Shown: positions 25,594 through 35,325 of the stretch, piece by piece
Layout of the letters: every line of letters starts with the position of its first letter
Numbering within the stretch: the first letter of the stretch is position 1
Assembly: GCF_900113665.1 (NCBI RefSeq)
Contig: NZ_FOQD01000005.1
Location: forward strand, 124,001-188,000
Reading direction: 5' to 3'
DNA from: Planctomicrobium piriforme
Lineage (GTDB): Bacteria; Planctomycetota; Planctomycetia; Planctomycetales; Planctomycetaceae
Length of the DNA: 64,000 nt
Notes under the pieces: generated by a model
Told to the model about the DNA's origin: nothing
Database searches by the model: none
The model's input: the letters and a program-made list of their open reading frames with translations, nothing else
Made by a program: the position numbers and the translations under genes

Positions 25594-26469
25594 ATGTCTG
25601 GCTTCTTTGTACTGCTGTTGATTGCCTGCATGGCGATTGGCATGTCGCACATGTTTTCCGCATACCAATCAGTTCAGCGCGAACCCCAGAGTCCGCGGTT
25701 CATCGGTCTCTTTTTGCTGATGACCGTTGCAGTGGGATTGGTTGGAGCCGGCGTTCTCGTCGGCTGGAAAGGTCAATCGGCCAGAGTGCAGCCCGCACTG
25801 CATGTTGAACCTCAATTGATGGCCCTGCCGCAGGTCGCGCCTCCCCGTCCTCATCCTCCCGCATTACCGGACATGGTCGAGAATCAGGAAATCGAGAAAC
25901 AGACTAACCCAACCCCACGGCCGGGCGATGCAATCCTCAAAGAGTCGTCTGCCCCACTCGCCGTCACCGAACTGGTCTATCACGACGGCGGTCAACTCAT
26001 CAGCCAGAAGTCGCTCAAAACACTGCCTGACTGGGCGGATGAGAACCCGGAGAGCGGTCCAGGCTGGAAGACGTTCGTCCTCAGCTCACAGCGGTTCGCC
26101 ACGCTCGAAGAAGCCCGACAGCAGGCCGCAGCCGCGCTCCAAAGCCAATTCGCCGAGCACTCCGCGTTGGGCGACGCATCCCAACGTCACTGGCAACCGA
26201 CCCTTGCCCAACTGCGCACGGCCGGCTTGATTCAGAAAGAATGCGATGTCGCCTGGCCGCTGGAAGTGGGGGGCTTTACCGAACAGGTGCATCAGGTGAT
26301 CTGGCAGGTGACTTTCACTGATGCTGCCCGGGCGACCTTTGAAAAGTCGTGGCGGGAGAAGGAATCCGAGAGCCGCTTGCTGCAACTGGCCGCCGGCTTC
26401 GGCACAGTGACAGCGGGCCTGGCCCTCATGGCGCTCTTCACCCGCCGAAAACGGGCCGTGATTAGTTGA
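25594..26469 (+). CDS. Membrane protein of unknown function (kinase neighbour)
   Basis: About 291 residues. Two N-terminal hydrophobic segments (FFVLLLIACMAIGMSHMF and IGLFLLMTVAVGLVGAGVLVGW), a Pro/His-rich linker, a soluble domain (about 115-255) with GPGWKTFVLSSQRFATLEEAR and VHQVIWQVTFTDAA, then a C-terminal TM (LAAGFGTVTAGLALMALFT) with a basic tail. I do not recognise the family. GAGGAG lies six bases before the ATG at 25594; the ATG at 25588 sits directly on that Shine-Dalgarno and is less likely. It is 60 bp downstream of the kinase and probably cotranscribed, so it may be a substrate or partner. Confidence 0.7.
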   Translation: MSGFFVLLLIACMAIGMSHMFSAYQSVQREPQSPRFIGLFLLMTVAVGLVGAGVLVGWKGQSARVQPALHVEPQLMALPQVAPPRPHPPALPDMVENQEIEKQTNPTPRPGDAILKESSAPLAVTELVYHDGGQLISQKSLKTLPDWADENPESGPGWKTFVLSSQRFATLEEARQQAAAALQSQFAEHSALGDASQRHWQPTLAQLRTAGLIQKECDVAWPLEVGGFTEQVHQVIWQVTFTDAARATFEKSWREKESESRLLQLAAGFGTVTAGLALMALFTRRKRAVIS

Positions 26470-26524
26470 AGAGGGGTCAGGAGCCAGGATTCAGTGAATT
26501 CAGATTTTGGCGCAACGAGTTCTT

Positions 26525-26602
26525 GCTGATCGCTGATGGCTGAACGCTGCCCGCTTCCCTCAATGGCCAAATGATAAATGACCATTGACCAATGACAAAT
26601 CC
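26525..26602. repeat. Heptameric repeat element 5
   Basis: Two adjacent arrays with 7-bp period: 26525-26552 (GCTGATC, GCTGATG, then GCTGAAC) and 26561-26602 (for example TAAATGA at 26575 and CCAATGA at 26589). They lie in the 315-bp gap between the membrane-protein gene and aspS, where no gene is seen. Confidence 0.55.
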
Positions 26603-26784
26603 CTCTCCCCGCCGAACTCCCTTTGTCTGGCTGTTGTCTGTTCCTATACTGTTCGCTTCGTCGCAGCAGAGCGGGAAAGACCGTGCCGGAAATCCAGTGA
26701 GAACCAGCGGTTCCCGTCTCCTCAAGAGCCGATCGATTGATTCTCGGACGCTGTGTTTGGATTCGGTGGAAAGACAGGGAATTC

Positions 26785-28554
<1,770 letters not shown>

Positions 28555-28557
28555 CAA

Positions 28558-28622
28558 TCAGCTGTCAGCGGTCAGCAGATTTTGAATTCAATTTCTCAAC
28601 GCTCATCGCTCAACCCTCAACG
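28558..28622. repeat. Heptameric repeat element 6
   Basis: Three units of TCAGCNG (28558-28578), an AT-rich spacer, then four CTCAWCS units (CTCAACG at 28595, CTCATCG at 28602, and two more to 28622). It lies between aspS and the APC permease, starting 3 bases after the aspS stop. Confidence 0.6.
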
Positions 28623-28665
28623 ACGGTTCACTTGAGATTTGAGAATTGCCTGTCGGGTCTGAACA

Positions 28666-30108
28666 ATGGCCGAACCAGAGACCGATCGACAGCTGGCGGC
28701 CGGATCGAAGCAGGCATCGCTGCGGATGTGGGACGTCGTCAGCCTGATGGTGGGCATCGTCGTCGGCGTCAGCATCTTCAAGGTGCCAGGCAGCGTGTTC
28801 GCGCTGACGGGAAGTCCTGAACTGGCATTGGGAATCTGGGCCGGCGGAGCGTTTCTCGCCTTCTGTGGAGCGCTCTGTTACGCGGAACTCGCGGCGGCCT
28901 ATCCCGAGTTCGGGGCCGAGTATATTTACCTCGCCCGGGCGTATGGCCGTCGCTGTGCGTTTCTGTTTGCGTGGCTGAATGTCTGCGCCGTGCTGCCCGG
29001 CAATATCGGTGCGGCGTCGTTTGTGTTTGCAGGCTATGCGGGACAACTGAGCCCTAGATTGGCTCATTCACCGGGTCTGGTCGCGGCAGGGGCCATTCTC
29101 GCCCTGATGCTGTTGCAGTTCGCAGGGATGGTGGCGGGACGCCGCGTGCAGAACATCCTCACCGGCACCAAGGTGATCGCACTCGCGGCGATTCTGCTGT
29201 GCGGCCTGCTGTTGCCGGCGGCGCCGGCGGAAGTGCGCGCACCACCCGCCCCTTTGCAGTGGAATCAGATCGGACTTGCTCTGGTCTTTGTCCTCTATGC
29301 CTACGGCGGCTGGAACGATGCCGCGACAGTCACGCCTGAGGTGCGCGATTGCCGCCGGAATGTTCCTCGTGCGCTGCTGCTGGGACTGACGCTCATTGCC
29401 GGGCTCTATCTGGCGCTGAACTATTCGTTCCTGCGGGTGCTGGGGTTCAACGCGGCGAGTGCCTCTGAAGCACCGGCGGCGGAGCTGATGCATCGCGCGC
29501 TGGGTCCAGCGTTTTCCACATTGATGAGCCTGATCGTCATGGCCTCGGCCCTGGGGGCGATCAACGGGATGATGTTTTCGGGTTGCCGGTTGCTGGCGGC
29601 CGTGGGCGAAGATTTTCGACTCTTCCGCGGCTGGAACTATTGGAATCGCCGTCAGGTTCCGGTGTGGTCGCTGCTGACCATCGCAGGCATCTCACTCTTA
29701 CTGACAGTGCTGGTGGGATTGGAAGCAGGTCGTGGAGGCATTGGCCTCGCCGCGCAAACGGTGGGGCTCGCCGCACCGGACTGGGAGAAATACGGAGGCG
29801 GCTTCAACATGTTGGTTGCGGCGTCCGCCCCGCTGTTCTGGGCGTTCTTCATGCTTTCCGGCGTCTCGCTGATCGTGTTGCGATTTCGCGATTCCAGGCG
29901 CGAACGACCGTTCCGAACGCCGGCGTATCCGTTGCCGGCGTTCGTGTTCATTGTCTCTGCCGGCTTCATGCTGTGGAGCAGCCTGAGCTATGCCGGATTG
30001 ATCACGCTCTTGCTGCTGCCGGCGCTCGTCAGCGGACTGGTTTTGGCGGCGATTCAACGCCCGCTCAAGCAAGAAGACTCTTCCTTAAGAACCGTTCAGA
30101 CCGACTGA
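28666..30108 (+). CDS. APC superfamily amino acid permease
   Basis: A 480-residue inner-membrane transporter with about 12 hydrophobic segments. TM1 has the broken-helix motif VVGVSIFKVPGSVF (compare the GIGSGIF-type loop of the LAT/YfnA branch). EFGAEYIYLARAYG and AYGGWNDAATVTPEVR, a YGGWN motif of the L-type branch, follow. It should import or exchange amino acids using a proton gradient; the substrate is unknown. ATG 28666. Its last 13 bp overlap the end of the convergent PAP2 phosphatase gene. Confidence 0.88.
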   Translation: MAEPETDRQLAAGSKQASLRMWDVVSLMVGIVVGVSIFKVPGSVFALTGSPELALGIWAGGAFLAFCGALCYAELAAAYPEFGAEYIYLARAYGRRCAFLFAWLNVCAVLPGNIGAASFVFAGYAGQLSPRLAHSPGLVAAGAILALMLLQFAGMVAGRRVQNILTGTKVIALAAILLCGLLLPAAPAEVRAPPAPLQWNQIGLALVFVLYAYGGWNDAATVTPEVRDCRRNVPRALLLGLTLIAGLYLALNYSFLRVLGFNAASASEAPAAELMHRALGPAFSTLMSLIVMASALGAINGMMFSGCRLLAAVGEDFRLFRGWNYWNRRQVPVWSLLTIAGISLLLTVLVGLEAGRGGIGLAAQTVGLAAPDWEKYGGGFNMLVAASAPLFWAFFMLSGVSLIVLRFRDSRRERPFRTPAYPLPAFVFIVSAGFMLWSSLSYAGLITLLLLPALVSGLVLAAIQRPLKQEDSSLRTVQTD

Positions 30109-30923
30109 TGCGGTTCCAGGTCCGGCTTGGGTTCGTCGGGCGGCACGCTCGGCTGTTCCACCTGACCGCGGCTTTGCAGAAATCGGGCGGCAAGCCAGCA
30201 CAAGAGCGCCCAGCTGAGTCCGGCCATCCATCCGGCGGCGACATCGGTCGGATAATGCACCCCCAGAAAGACCCGACTGCAGCCGACGGCGAAGGTGAGA
30301 AACAGCGCCACGGCGATCACATAAACCTTCAGTCTTTTGCGGCCGACGGCCGTGGCAATCAAGGTTCCGAGGGTCAGGTAAATGATGGCTGCGTTCATAC
30401 TGTGACCGCTGGGGAAACTGGTCGAGGCCACCGTATCAAGATGCGGAACAATGTCCGGCCGGGGACGCTGGAAGAGATCCTTCAGCACTGAACTCAACAG
30501 GTAGCCGCTCGTCGCCGACGCGAACAAGAACAGCGCGAGATGCTGTTTCTTGTCCAGCCACAGGTAACCGGTCACGATCAGCGTAAAGAAGATCAGACAG
30601 CCGTACCCCCCCAGCGAGGTCGTATCCCGGGCAACTTCCGCGAGCCAGACCGGACCCACTGGAATGGCCGGGTTTTCCGGCGTTCGCAAAGCTCTCAGCA
30701 GCCAGCGGTCGAACTGATGCGTTTCCCCTTCAGACACTTCGTCGGCAAGATGCACGAACGACATGCCCGCGGCGAGCAGCAAGAGCATCGAGACGAGCAC
30801 CGCCGGTTCGCGTCCGCCAAACCAGACCACCCAGCCATGTCCAAACTGGTGGATGCGGTCCCACAGCTTGCTGGCGTGAGAACGGCTCGAGTGTGGCAGA
30901 TTTCCGGAACTCGCGCTGTCCAT
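30096..30923 (-). CDS. PAP2 family membrane phosphatase
   Basis: A 275-residue protein with about six hydrophobic segments. The three PAP2 catalytic motifs are complete: KDLFQRPRP (148-156), PSGHS (171-175, His acid/base) and SRVFLGVHYPTD (216-227, nucleophilic His). The family removes phosphate from lipids such as phosphatidic acid, undecaprenyl pyrophosphate or phosphatidylglycerol phosphate at the membrane. A large insert between TM1 and TM2 (about 60-105) is Glu/Arg-rich. The C-terminus ends in a Pro/Glu-rich tail. The ATG is at 30923. Confidence 0.9.
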   Translation of the reverse strand: MDSASSGNLPHSSRSHASKLWDRIHQFGHGWVVWFGGREPAVLVSMLLLLAAGMSFVHLADEVSEGETHQFDRWLLRALRTPENPAIPVGPVWLAEVARDTTSLGGYGCLIFFTLIVTGYLWLDKKQHLALFLFASATSGYLLSSVLKDLFQRPRPDIVPHLDTVASTSFPSGHSMNAAIIYLTLGTLIATAVGRKRLKVYVIAVALFLTFAVGCSRVFLGVHYPTDVAAGWMAGLSWALLCWLAARFLQSRGQVEQPSVPPDEPKPDLEPHQSV

Positions 30924-30996
30924 ATCTCAGTTGTCTTCTCAGAAACGACGTGAAATCCACAACCGCAGGCAAAGTGCCAATCTTCAGCGTTTCATT

Positions 30997-31390
30997 CTAC
31001 GCGAGGAATCCCGGCTCACCAGCCTGTTCCGAAGTCACTCGGGAACGTCGGACGACTTTTTTGCGATCGGCTGCATAAAGAACCACCTCGCGGTTGACGC
31101 GGGCGACGGCGGCAGGTCGAGCCGTTTCGCCTGCATGGAGAACGATACCGGACCGTTCGAAAGCTCGTGAATTAAACAGTTCGACGGTCTTCCATCTCTG
31201 AAAGAAATGAAACGTCAGTGCGTAGTCGACCGGCAGGCCGTGGCGGTCGAACCCGCCTCCCGCGCCAGGTCTGGGTCTGAAACAATCTTGTCCGTCAAAG
31301 CGAGAACTCGTTTGGCAGCTTCAAGTGACCCGAGCGACAAACCGTCACAACACTTGTTGACATTTATGGCAACAGCGTCAAAGATGGAAT
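30997..31390 (-). pseudogene. Possible frameshifted gene remnant, function unknown
   Basis: On the minus strand two frames read into each other. One runs from about 31390 to 31255 (FDAVAINVNKCCDGLSLGS, LEAAKRVLALTDKIVSDPD, LAREAG). The other continues from about 31257 to a TAG at 30997-30999 (GFDRHGLPVDYALTFHFF, QRWKTVELFNSRAFERSG, ETARPAAVARVNREVVLY). A single-base shift near 31250-31260 would join them into one ~130-residue protein end. No start codon is present upstream before an in-frame stop, and the TA-module toxin gene begins at that point. It could be the tail of a gene interrupted by arrival of that module. I do not recognise the family, and chance open frames cannot be excluded. Confidence 0.3.
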
Positions 31391-31409
31391 GTCAGCAGGA
31401 GCGCTTGCC

Positions 31410-31649
31410 TTGCCCTACTTCACATTCTTCTGGACTCCAGACAACGAGCTTCACATCGCGGAACATGGAGTGACGACCGAGGAATTCGAGGAAGTGGTCA
31501 TGGACCCGGATGAAGTGACGCTGAGTCGCACATCAGGGCTTCCAGCCGCCTTCGGAATGACGTCGTCTGGCAAATACCTGTGCTGCATCTACGAAGAATT
31601 CAACGATTTGCAGATCCATCCTGTTACTGCATTCGAGGTGGAACGATGA
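31410..31649 (+). CDS. BrnT-like RelE-fold toxin of a type II toxin-antitoxin pair
   Basis: A 79-residue protein: FFWTPDNELHIAEHGVTTEE near the N-terminus matches the BrnT pattern F-W-D-x(n)-N-x(3)-H-G-V-x-x-EE, followed by a short beta-rich part (GKYLCCIYEEF) and VTAFEVER. BrnT proteins are ribonucleases that stop translation until bound by their antitoxin. The TTG at 31410 is chosen because AGGAG lies exactly eight bases upstream and the W-P-D motif then sits at the usual distance from the N-terminus; ATG 31389 is the alternative. The stop overlaps the start of the HTH gene (ATGA), so the two are translationally coupled. Usual BrnA is replaced here by an XRE-type partner. Confidence 0.7.
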   Translation: MPYFTFFWTPDNELHIAEHGVTTEEFEEVVMDPDEVTLSRTSGLPAAFGMTSSGKYLCCIYEEFNDLQIHPVTAFEVER

Positions 31650-31984
31650 GCCAGAACATCCAGCGCGTGCATCGCCAACTGACCGACGCGGAGCGCAAAG
31701 TTTATCAAGAACGGCTCGAACAGATTGAGATCGACAAGCCAGAACTATTGCGGCAGGGTCGGGATCTCAGAGCGGCCCACGATGCGCTGGTCGAAAAAGT
31801 GGTTCAGGAATTGGCGGACGCGAAGGAGGCTTCTGGAATGAGCCTTTCAGCGCTTGAAGAACAGACCGGCATCGACCGGTCCCGGCTGTCGAGATTTTTC
31901 ACATCCGGTTCCAATCCAACGCTGCTGACGTTGAATCGAATCGCCAGAGCCCTCGGTAAAGAGATTGTTGTTACGCTGAAATAG
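31646..31984 (+). CDS. Helix-turn-helix (XRE-type) antitoxin
   Basis: 112 residues. The N-terminal half is a charged helical region (RQLTDAERKVYQERLEQIEI). The C-terminal half is an HTH_3/Cro-type DNA-binding domain: MSLSALEEQTGIDRSRLSRF with the recognition helix, then NPTLLTLNRIARALGKE. Its start codon overlaps the toxin stop by four bases. It should bind and neutralise the toxin and repress the operon, most likely through a site just upstream of 31389, although I see no clean operator palindrome there. ATG 31646; stop TAG 31982-31984. Confidence 0.75.
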   Translation: MSQNIQRVHRQLTDAERKVYQERLEQIEIDKPELLRQGRDLRAAHDALVEKVVQELADAKEASGMSLSALEEQTGIDRSRLSRFFTSGSNPTLLTLNRIARALGKEIVVTLK

Positions 31985-32139
31985 TCGGAATGGAATCTGT
32001 CTTGGGACAGGGCGCGGGAGAATTTCGCAGGAATCCTCAAAACCGCGAGGCATCGCGGCTGTGATCAGCCGCAAATCGCTAAAAAGCAGTACTGATCGAT
32101 TTGATCAGACTTGTTGCACATGCCAGAAGAGGGAAAAAG

Positions 32140-32213
<74 letters not shown>

Positions 32214-32434
32214 TCTCGCGTGCGAGTCCGCGAGTTTATGGACCGCACAATCCATCGTCAACTTGGCGGAAAAACTTTTGAGGATGTCGGCGAAGTTCCC
32301 GGTCGCGGCAGGCCTTCCATCCCCGCCATTTGACAACCTGCCCTCCACTTGAGAAACTTGCTCGCTTCGAAAGAGCGTGCGCGGCGGACGTTGGTTCGCT
32401 GCGTTTTTTTGACGAGACTGTGCAAGGAACGGGA

Positions 32435-32872
32435 ATGGCTTCCAAGCGTCTGCTGGACAAACGTCGCGAACACGAAGCTGCGGAAAAGCAGGGGAAAGTC
32501 AAAAAAGAGACTCCCACAACTGCCAAGAAGGGCGCGCGCAAGCCGGTCGTCCGCAAACGGAAGACCAAGGCCCCCGAACGCAAACGCCTGATGTGGGGCG
32601 TCTTCAGCGGCACGCTGAAGGAAGAAGGCCGCTATGCCTGGAACGAAAAAGACAAGGCCGACGAAAAGCTGGCCCTGCTGCGCTCCAAAAGTAAAAAACA
32701 GTACTTCATCCAGCCCATCAAGGAATCGCTGAACGAATCGATCGCCTCGAAAGAGGAAGAGGTCGAAGAAGTCGCCGCGGTCGTCGATGAAGAAGAGGTG
32801 CTCGACGAAGAAGCCCTCGCCGACGATGAGGATGAAGCGGAAGAACTCGAAGACGACGGTGAAGAAGAGTAA
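32435..32872 (+). CDS. Charge-segregated small protein of unknown function
   Basis: A 145-residue protein. The N-terminal 55 residues are Lys/Arg-rich (MASKRLLDKRREHEAAEKQG ... VVRKRKTKAPERKRL). A central part has WGVFSGTLKEEGRYAWNEKDKA and a KKQYFIQPIKESLNES stretch, and the last ~40 residues are almost pure Glu/Asp/Val. A basic head with an acidic tail suggests nucleic acid or ribosome binding with self-shielding, but no family is recognised. The ATG at 32435 has AAGGA upstream; an upstream extension to 32330 reads through non-coding DNA. A strong terminator follows. Confidence 0.7.
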   Translation: MASKRLLDKRREHEAAEKQGKVKKETPTTAKKGARKPVVRKRKTKAPERKRLMWGVFSGTLKEEGRYAWNEKDKADEKLALLRSKSKKQYFIQPIKESLNESIASKEEEVEEVAAVVDEEEVLDEEALADDEDEAEELEDDGEEE

Positions 32873-32912
32873 ACCGCCCGGCGGGTTCTCTAATTTTCCG
32901 ATCAGCGCATCA

Positions 32913-32946
32913 AAAAAGCGGCACAATTTAGACTGTGCCGCTTTTT
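32913..32946 (+). terminator. Bidirectional intrinsic terminator
   Basis: AAAAAGCGGCACA (32913-32925) pairs perfectly with TGTGCCGCTTTTT (32934-32946) around an 8-base loop, with more T after it on the + strand and A before it. It serves the charged small protein gene and, in the other direction, the convergent DUF1571 gene. Confidence 0.88.
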
Positions 32947-32976
32947 CTTTTTGGTCCGGCTTTTTTGGTCCGGCAA

Positions 32977-33837
32977 TCAGAAATCGTATTTCGGGTTCTT
33001 CACGTCGAAGTCGGCGTCGGTCAGGCCGATATTCGTGACCATTTTGCTGTAGTAATAGTCTTCGACCAGCGTCCCCGTTGATCCCATTGGTTCCCGTTTT
33101 GCTGAGAAGGCATACGCCTGCACCCGTACCGGGTAACCGGTCGCTTCATCCACATACAGCCGCGAAAGCTGGTATTTGGACTGTGCGTGCTGTTTGCGGT
33201 GAACGACTTCGTACGTTTTGCAGGTGAGACCGTCCAGTGCAACTCCATCGTGCTGCTGAACGGTGATGCCTTCTTCTTTGACATCACCCAGCCAGGTTTC
33301 AATCACCTTGGTCACGAGATGCCGCAACCCGATATTGGTGACGGGATAGCGGTTTTCGTCCATCGCATAGCTCCCCTTGGGATCGAGCGACAAAGTCCCC
33401 GCCAGCGAGGCGAAACCGGTGTCATGGACGAGCAGGTTGTTCTCGTTTTTGCCTTCGATGAAAATCACTTCACGCCCGCCATGCGGATCAATGAACTTGA
33501 GATAGACGCTGAACGGGGATTCCCGCAGCTTGAGCGACATGCTGGTCGCAATGAGCTTACGGCCGACGAATTCCTTTTTGTGGAACGTCGCGGAGTAGTC
33601 CTTCACGTCGTCCATCGCCTTCAGGCTGGCGGACGCGGCCTTGAGTGCGGGGGTCAGGACATGTTCGGTTGGCGTTTCTTCAATCCGGGCGGCGATCTGC
33701 GTCGGGTCGGCCAAAAGCGAACGGGCCGACAGCAGTCCCATGCCGACGACCGTGAGTCCGGCCACGGAACGTGACAAAAATTTGCGGCGGCTCTGAAGAA
33801 ATCTCATATCAACTGCACTCATTCCCTCAACTCCCAT
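32977..33837 (-). CDS. DUF1571 family exported protein
   Basis: About 286 residues. The leader has a twin-arginine-like QSRRKFLSRSVAG followed by a hydrophobic stretch (LTVVGMGLLSARSLLA). The mature part matches DUF1571, a LolA-fold-like family common in planctomycetes: VKDYSATFHKKEFVG, RESPFSVYLKFIDPHGGREV, FIEGKNENNLLVHDTG, then VHRKQHAQSKYQLSRLYVDE and PVRVQAYAF. The role is unknown; a periplasmic carrier role is suggested only by the fold. The start at 33837 has AGGGGGG at a good distance; 33822 and 33807 are alternatives. That ribosome binding site is part of a strong hairpin. Confidence 0.8.
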   Translation of the reverse strand: MGVEGMSAVDMRFLQSRRKFLSRSVAGLTVVGMGLLSARSLLADPTQIAARIEETPTEHVLTPALKAASASLKAMDDVKDYSATFHKKEFVGRKLIATSMSLKLRESPFSVYLKFIDPHGGREVIFIEGKNENNLLVHDTGFASLAGTLSLDPKGSYAMDENRYPVTNIGLRHLVTKVIETWLGDVKEEGITVQQHDGVALDGLTCKTYEVVHRKQHAQSKYQLSRLYVDEATGYPVRVQAYAFSAKREPMGSTGTLVEDYYYSKMVTNIGLTDADFDVKNPKYDF

Positions 33838-33842
33838 GAGCC

Positions 33843-33876
33843 GTGAGCCCCCCTGAGCAGCGGGGTGCAGGCTCAC
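33843..33876 (-). promoter_or_regulatory. 5'-leader hairpin covering the ribosome binding site of the DUF1571 gene
   Basis: On the minus strand GTGAGCC (33876-33870) pairs with GGCTCAC (33849-33843), extended inside by CCCC (33865-33862) with GGGG (33853-33850). The AGGGGGG Shine-Dalgarno of the start at 33837 is part of the stem, so the hairpin could limit translation. This holds only if 33837 is the true start. Confidence 0.35.
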
Positions 33877-34182
33877 CTGTCCGGTTTGATCGTCATTCGG
33901 GGTGTGCAACTTGCCGACGTTCCGAGTTTTTCTCGATCTAGCGATCAGGCAGTTTAGGAAGACTGGCCTGAATAAGACCGGAACTCTTTTGCTTCAAGAT
34001 AGTTAGTCACTGGAGTTGTGGTTCCAGTGCGATTCCCGTGCCCCGTTCGTGTACTTTTCGAACCTGACGGAACTATAATTCCATGCGATTCGACTGATGC
34101 CGACACCCCGCTGTCGGGCCTGTTTCGCTGGCCGAACGCTGCTGACCCACCTTCCCTGCCTTCTCACCGAGCCGCTTCTCCC
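33877..34182. other. Divergent promoter region, DUF1571 gene and lipoprotein gene
   Basis: About 300 bp between two divergent genes. No gene or repeat is supported; it should contain both promoters. A frame open from 34018 continues into the lipoprotein gene but lacks coding character before 34183. Confidence 0.4.
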
Positions 34183-35259
34183 ATGCCTGTCCGCTCCCGC
34201 CTGGGATATTTTTCGTTCTACAGTTTGCTGCTCCTGACGGCTGCGTACTCTGGTTGCAGCGGTGAAGATGACATTCGTCAGTACAGCGTCCCCAAAACAG
34301 TCGCCGCCGCAAGGTTGCCGACGGCTCCTGTCTCTGCCGGCTCACTCACGGGTGCAGCATCCGGGTGGTTTTTCAAACTGATGGGTCCATCGGACGACGT
34401 GCTCAAACAGGCGATCCCGTTCACCCGCATTCTCCAGTCGTTGCAGTTTTCTCCGGACGGGGCTCCCGGCTACCAGTTGCCGGAAGGCTGGAAAAGTTCG
34501 AACGGTCCGCCGCCGCGCTATCAGACGCTGACGATCCCCGAGACCCAGCCGCCGCTCGAAGTGACCGTCTCTTCATTACCCATGACTGGCAGCGATGTGC
34601 CCGGTTACCTTCTGGCGAATATCAATCGCTGGCGCGGGCAACTGGGGCTCGACGCGATGGAGGGGGACCAGTGGATGGAAGAGGCACGGGCTCGCGGTGA
34701 GTTGATTCTCGCCCCCGCCAAAGACCGCCTCATCGCCATGGTCAACTTGAATGGCGAGACGAAGGAAACCGGCCCGACCAGAATGCTGGCGGCGATCGTT
34801 GTCGAACGCCCTGCCGCGGCAGAAACGCTGGCCCCGGAAAAGAGTTCGCCGATCTCCTATACGGCTCCGGAAGGCTGGAGTGAGTCGGCGGGCAATGTCA
34901 ATCGATTGGCATCGCTGGAAGCAAAGCCAGAGTCTGGCACGGTCGACATCAGCGTCAGCCGTATCCTGGGTGGCGGTGATGTCCTTGCGAACGTCAATCG
35001 CTGGCGGCAACAGGTGCCGCTGGAACCGTGGACGGAAGAAACGCTGACTAAAGAAATCCAGAAGCTGGAAATTGGCGGTCGACCGGCCGACTACGTCGAG
35101 GCGATCGGTAAGGAGCAGTCGATTCTCGCCGCGATTTTACCTGACGGCGACGCCAAATGGTTCTTCAAGGCCCAAGGGCCGACGGCGGCGATTGAAGCCG
35201 AACGTGCGCATTTCCGCGAATTCCTGTTGTCGGTCAAATTCAATCGCGGAAACGAATAA
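34183..35259 (+). CDS. Lipoprotein with internally repeated domain, upstream of ResB-CcsA
   Basis: A 358-residue lipoprotein. The signal ends in a lipobox-like TAAYSGC (Cys near residue 25). Two similar domains follow. Repeat marks are PEGWKSS with NINRWRGQLGLD in the first, and PEGWSES with NVNRWRQQVPLE in the second. A third element, WFFKLMGPSDD ... LQSLQF, occurs before the first PEGW block and again at the C-terminus as WFFKAQGPTAA ... LLSVKF. The N-terminal copy therefore looks circularly placed or partly lost. The protein should sit in a membrane facing the periplasm. It is 66 bp upstream of the cytochrome c biogenesis gene, suggesting a linked role, but the family is not known to me. 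ATG 34183 chosen for the lipoprotein signal. Confidence 0.75.
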   Translation: MPVRSRLGYFSFYSLLLLTAAYSGCSGEDDIRQYSVPKTVAAARLPTAPVSAGSLTGAASGWFFKLMGPSDDVLKQAIPFTRILQSLQFSPDGAPGYQLPEGWKSSNGPPPRYQTLTIPETQPPLEVTVSSLPMTGSDVPGYLLANINRWRGQLGLDAMEGDQWMEEARARGELILAPAKDRLIAMVNLNGETKETGPTRMLAAIVVERPAAAETLAPEKSSPISYTAPEGWSESAGNVNRLASLEAKPESGTVDISVSRILGGGDVLANVNRWRQQVPLEPWTEETLTKEIQKLEIGGRPADYVEAIGKEQSILAAILPDGDAKWFFKAQGPTAAIEAERAHFREFLLSVKFNRGNE

Positions 35260-35325
35260 TGCCCGTCGGTCAGGCATGAGTTCATCGGGAAGTTCGCGCC
35301 CAGCGGCGCAGCAGGGGGATTGCTG

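Noticed and set aside
31207..31473. Plus-strand 88-codon frame before the toxin gene
   Set aside because: It runs antisense to the possible gene remnant and through the toxin start in a different frame, with no motif.
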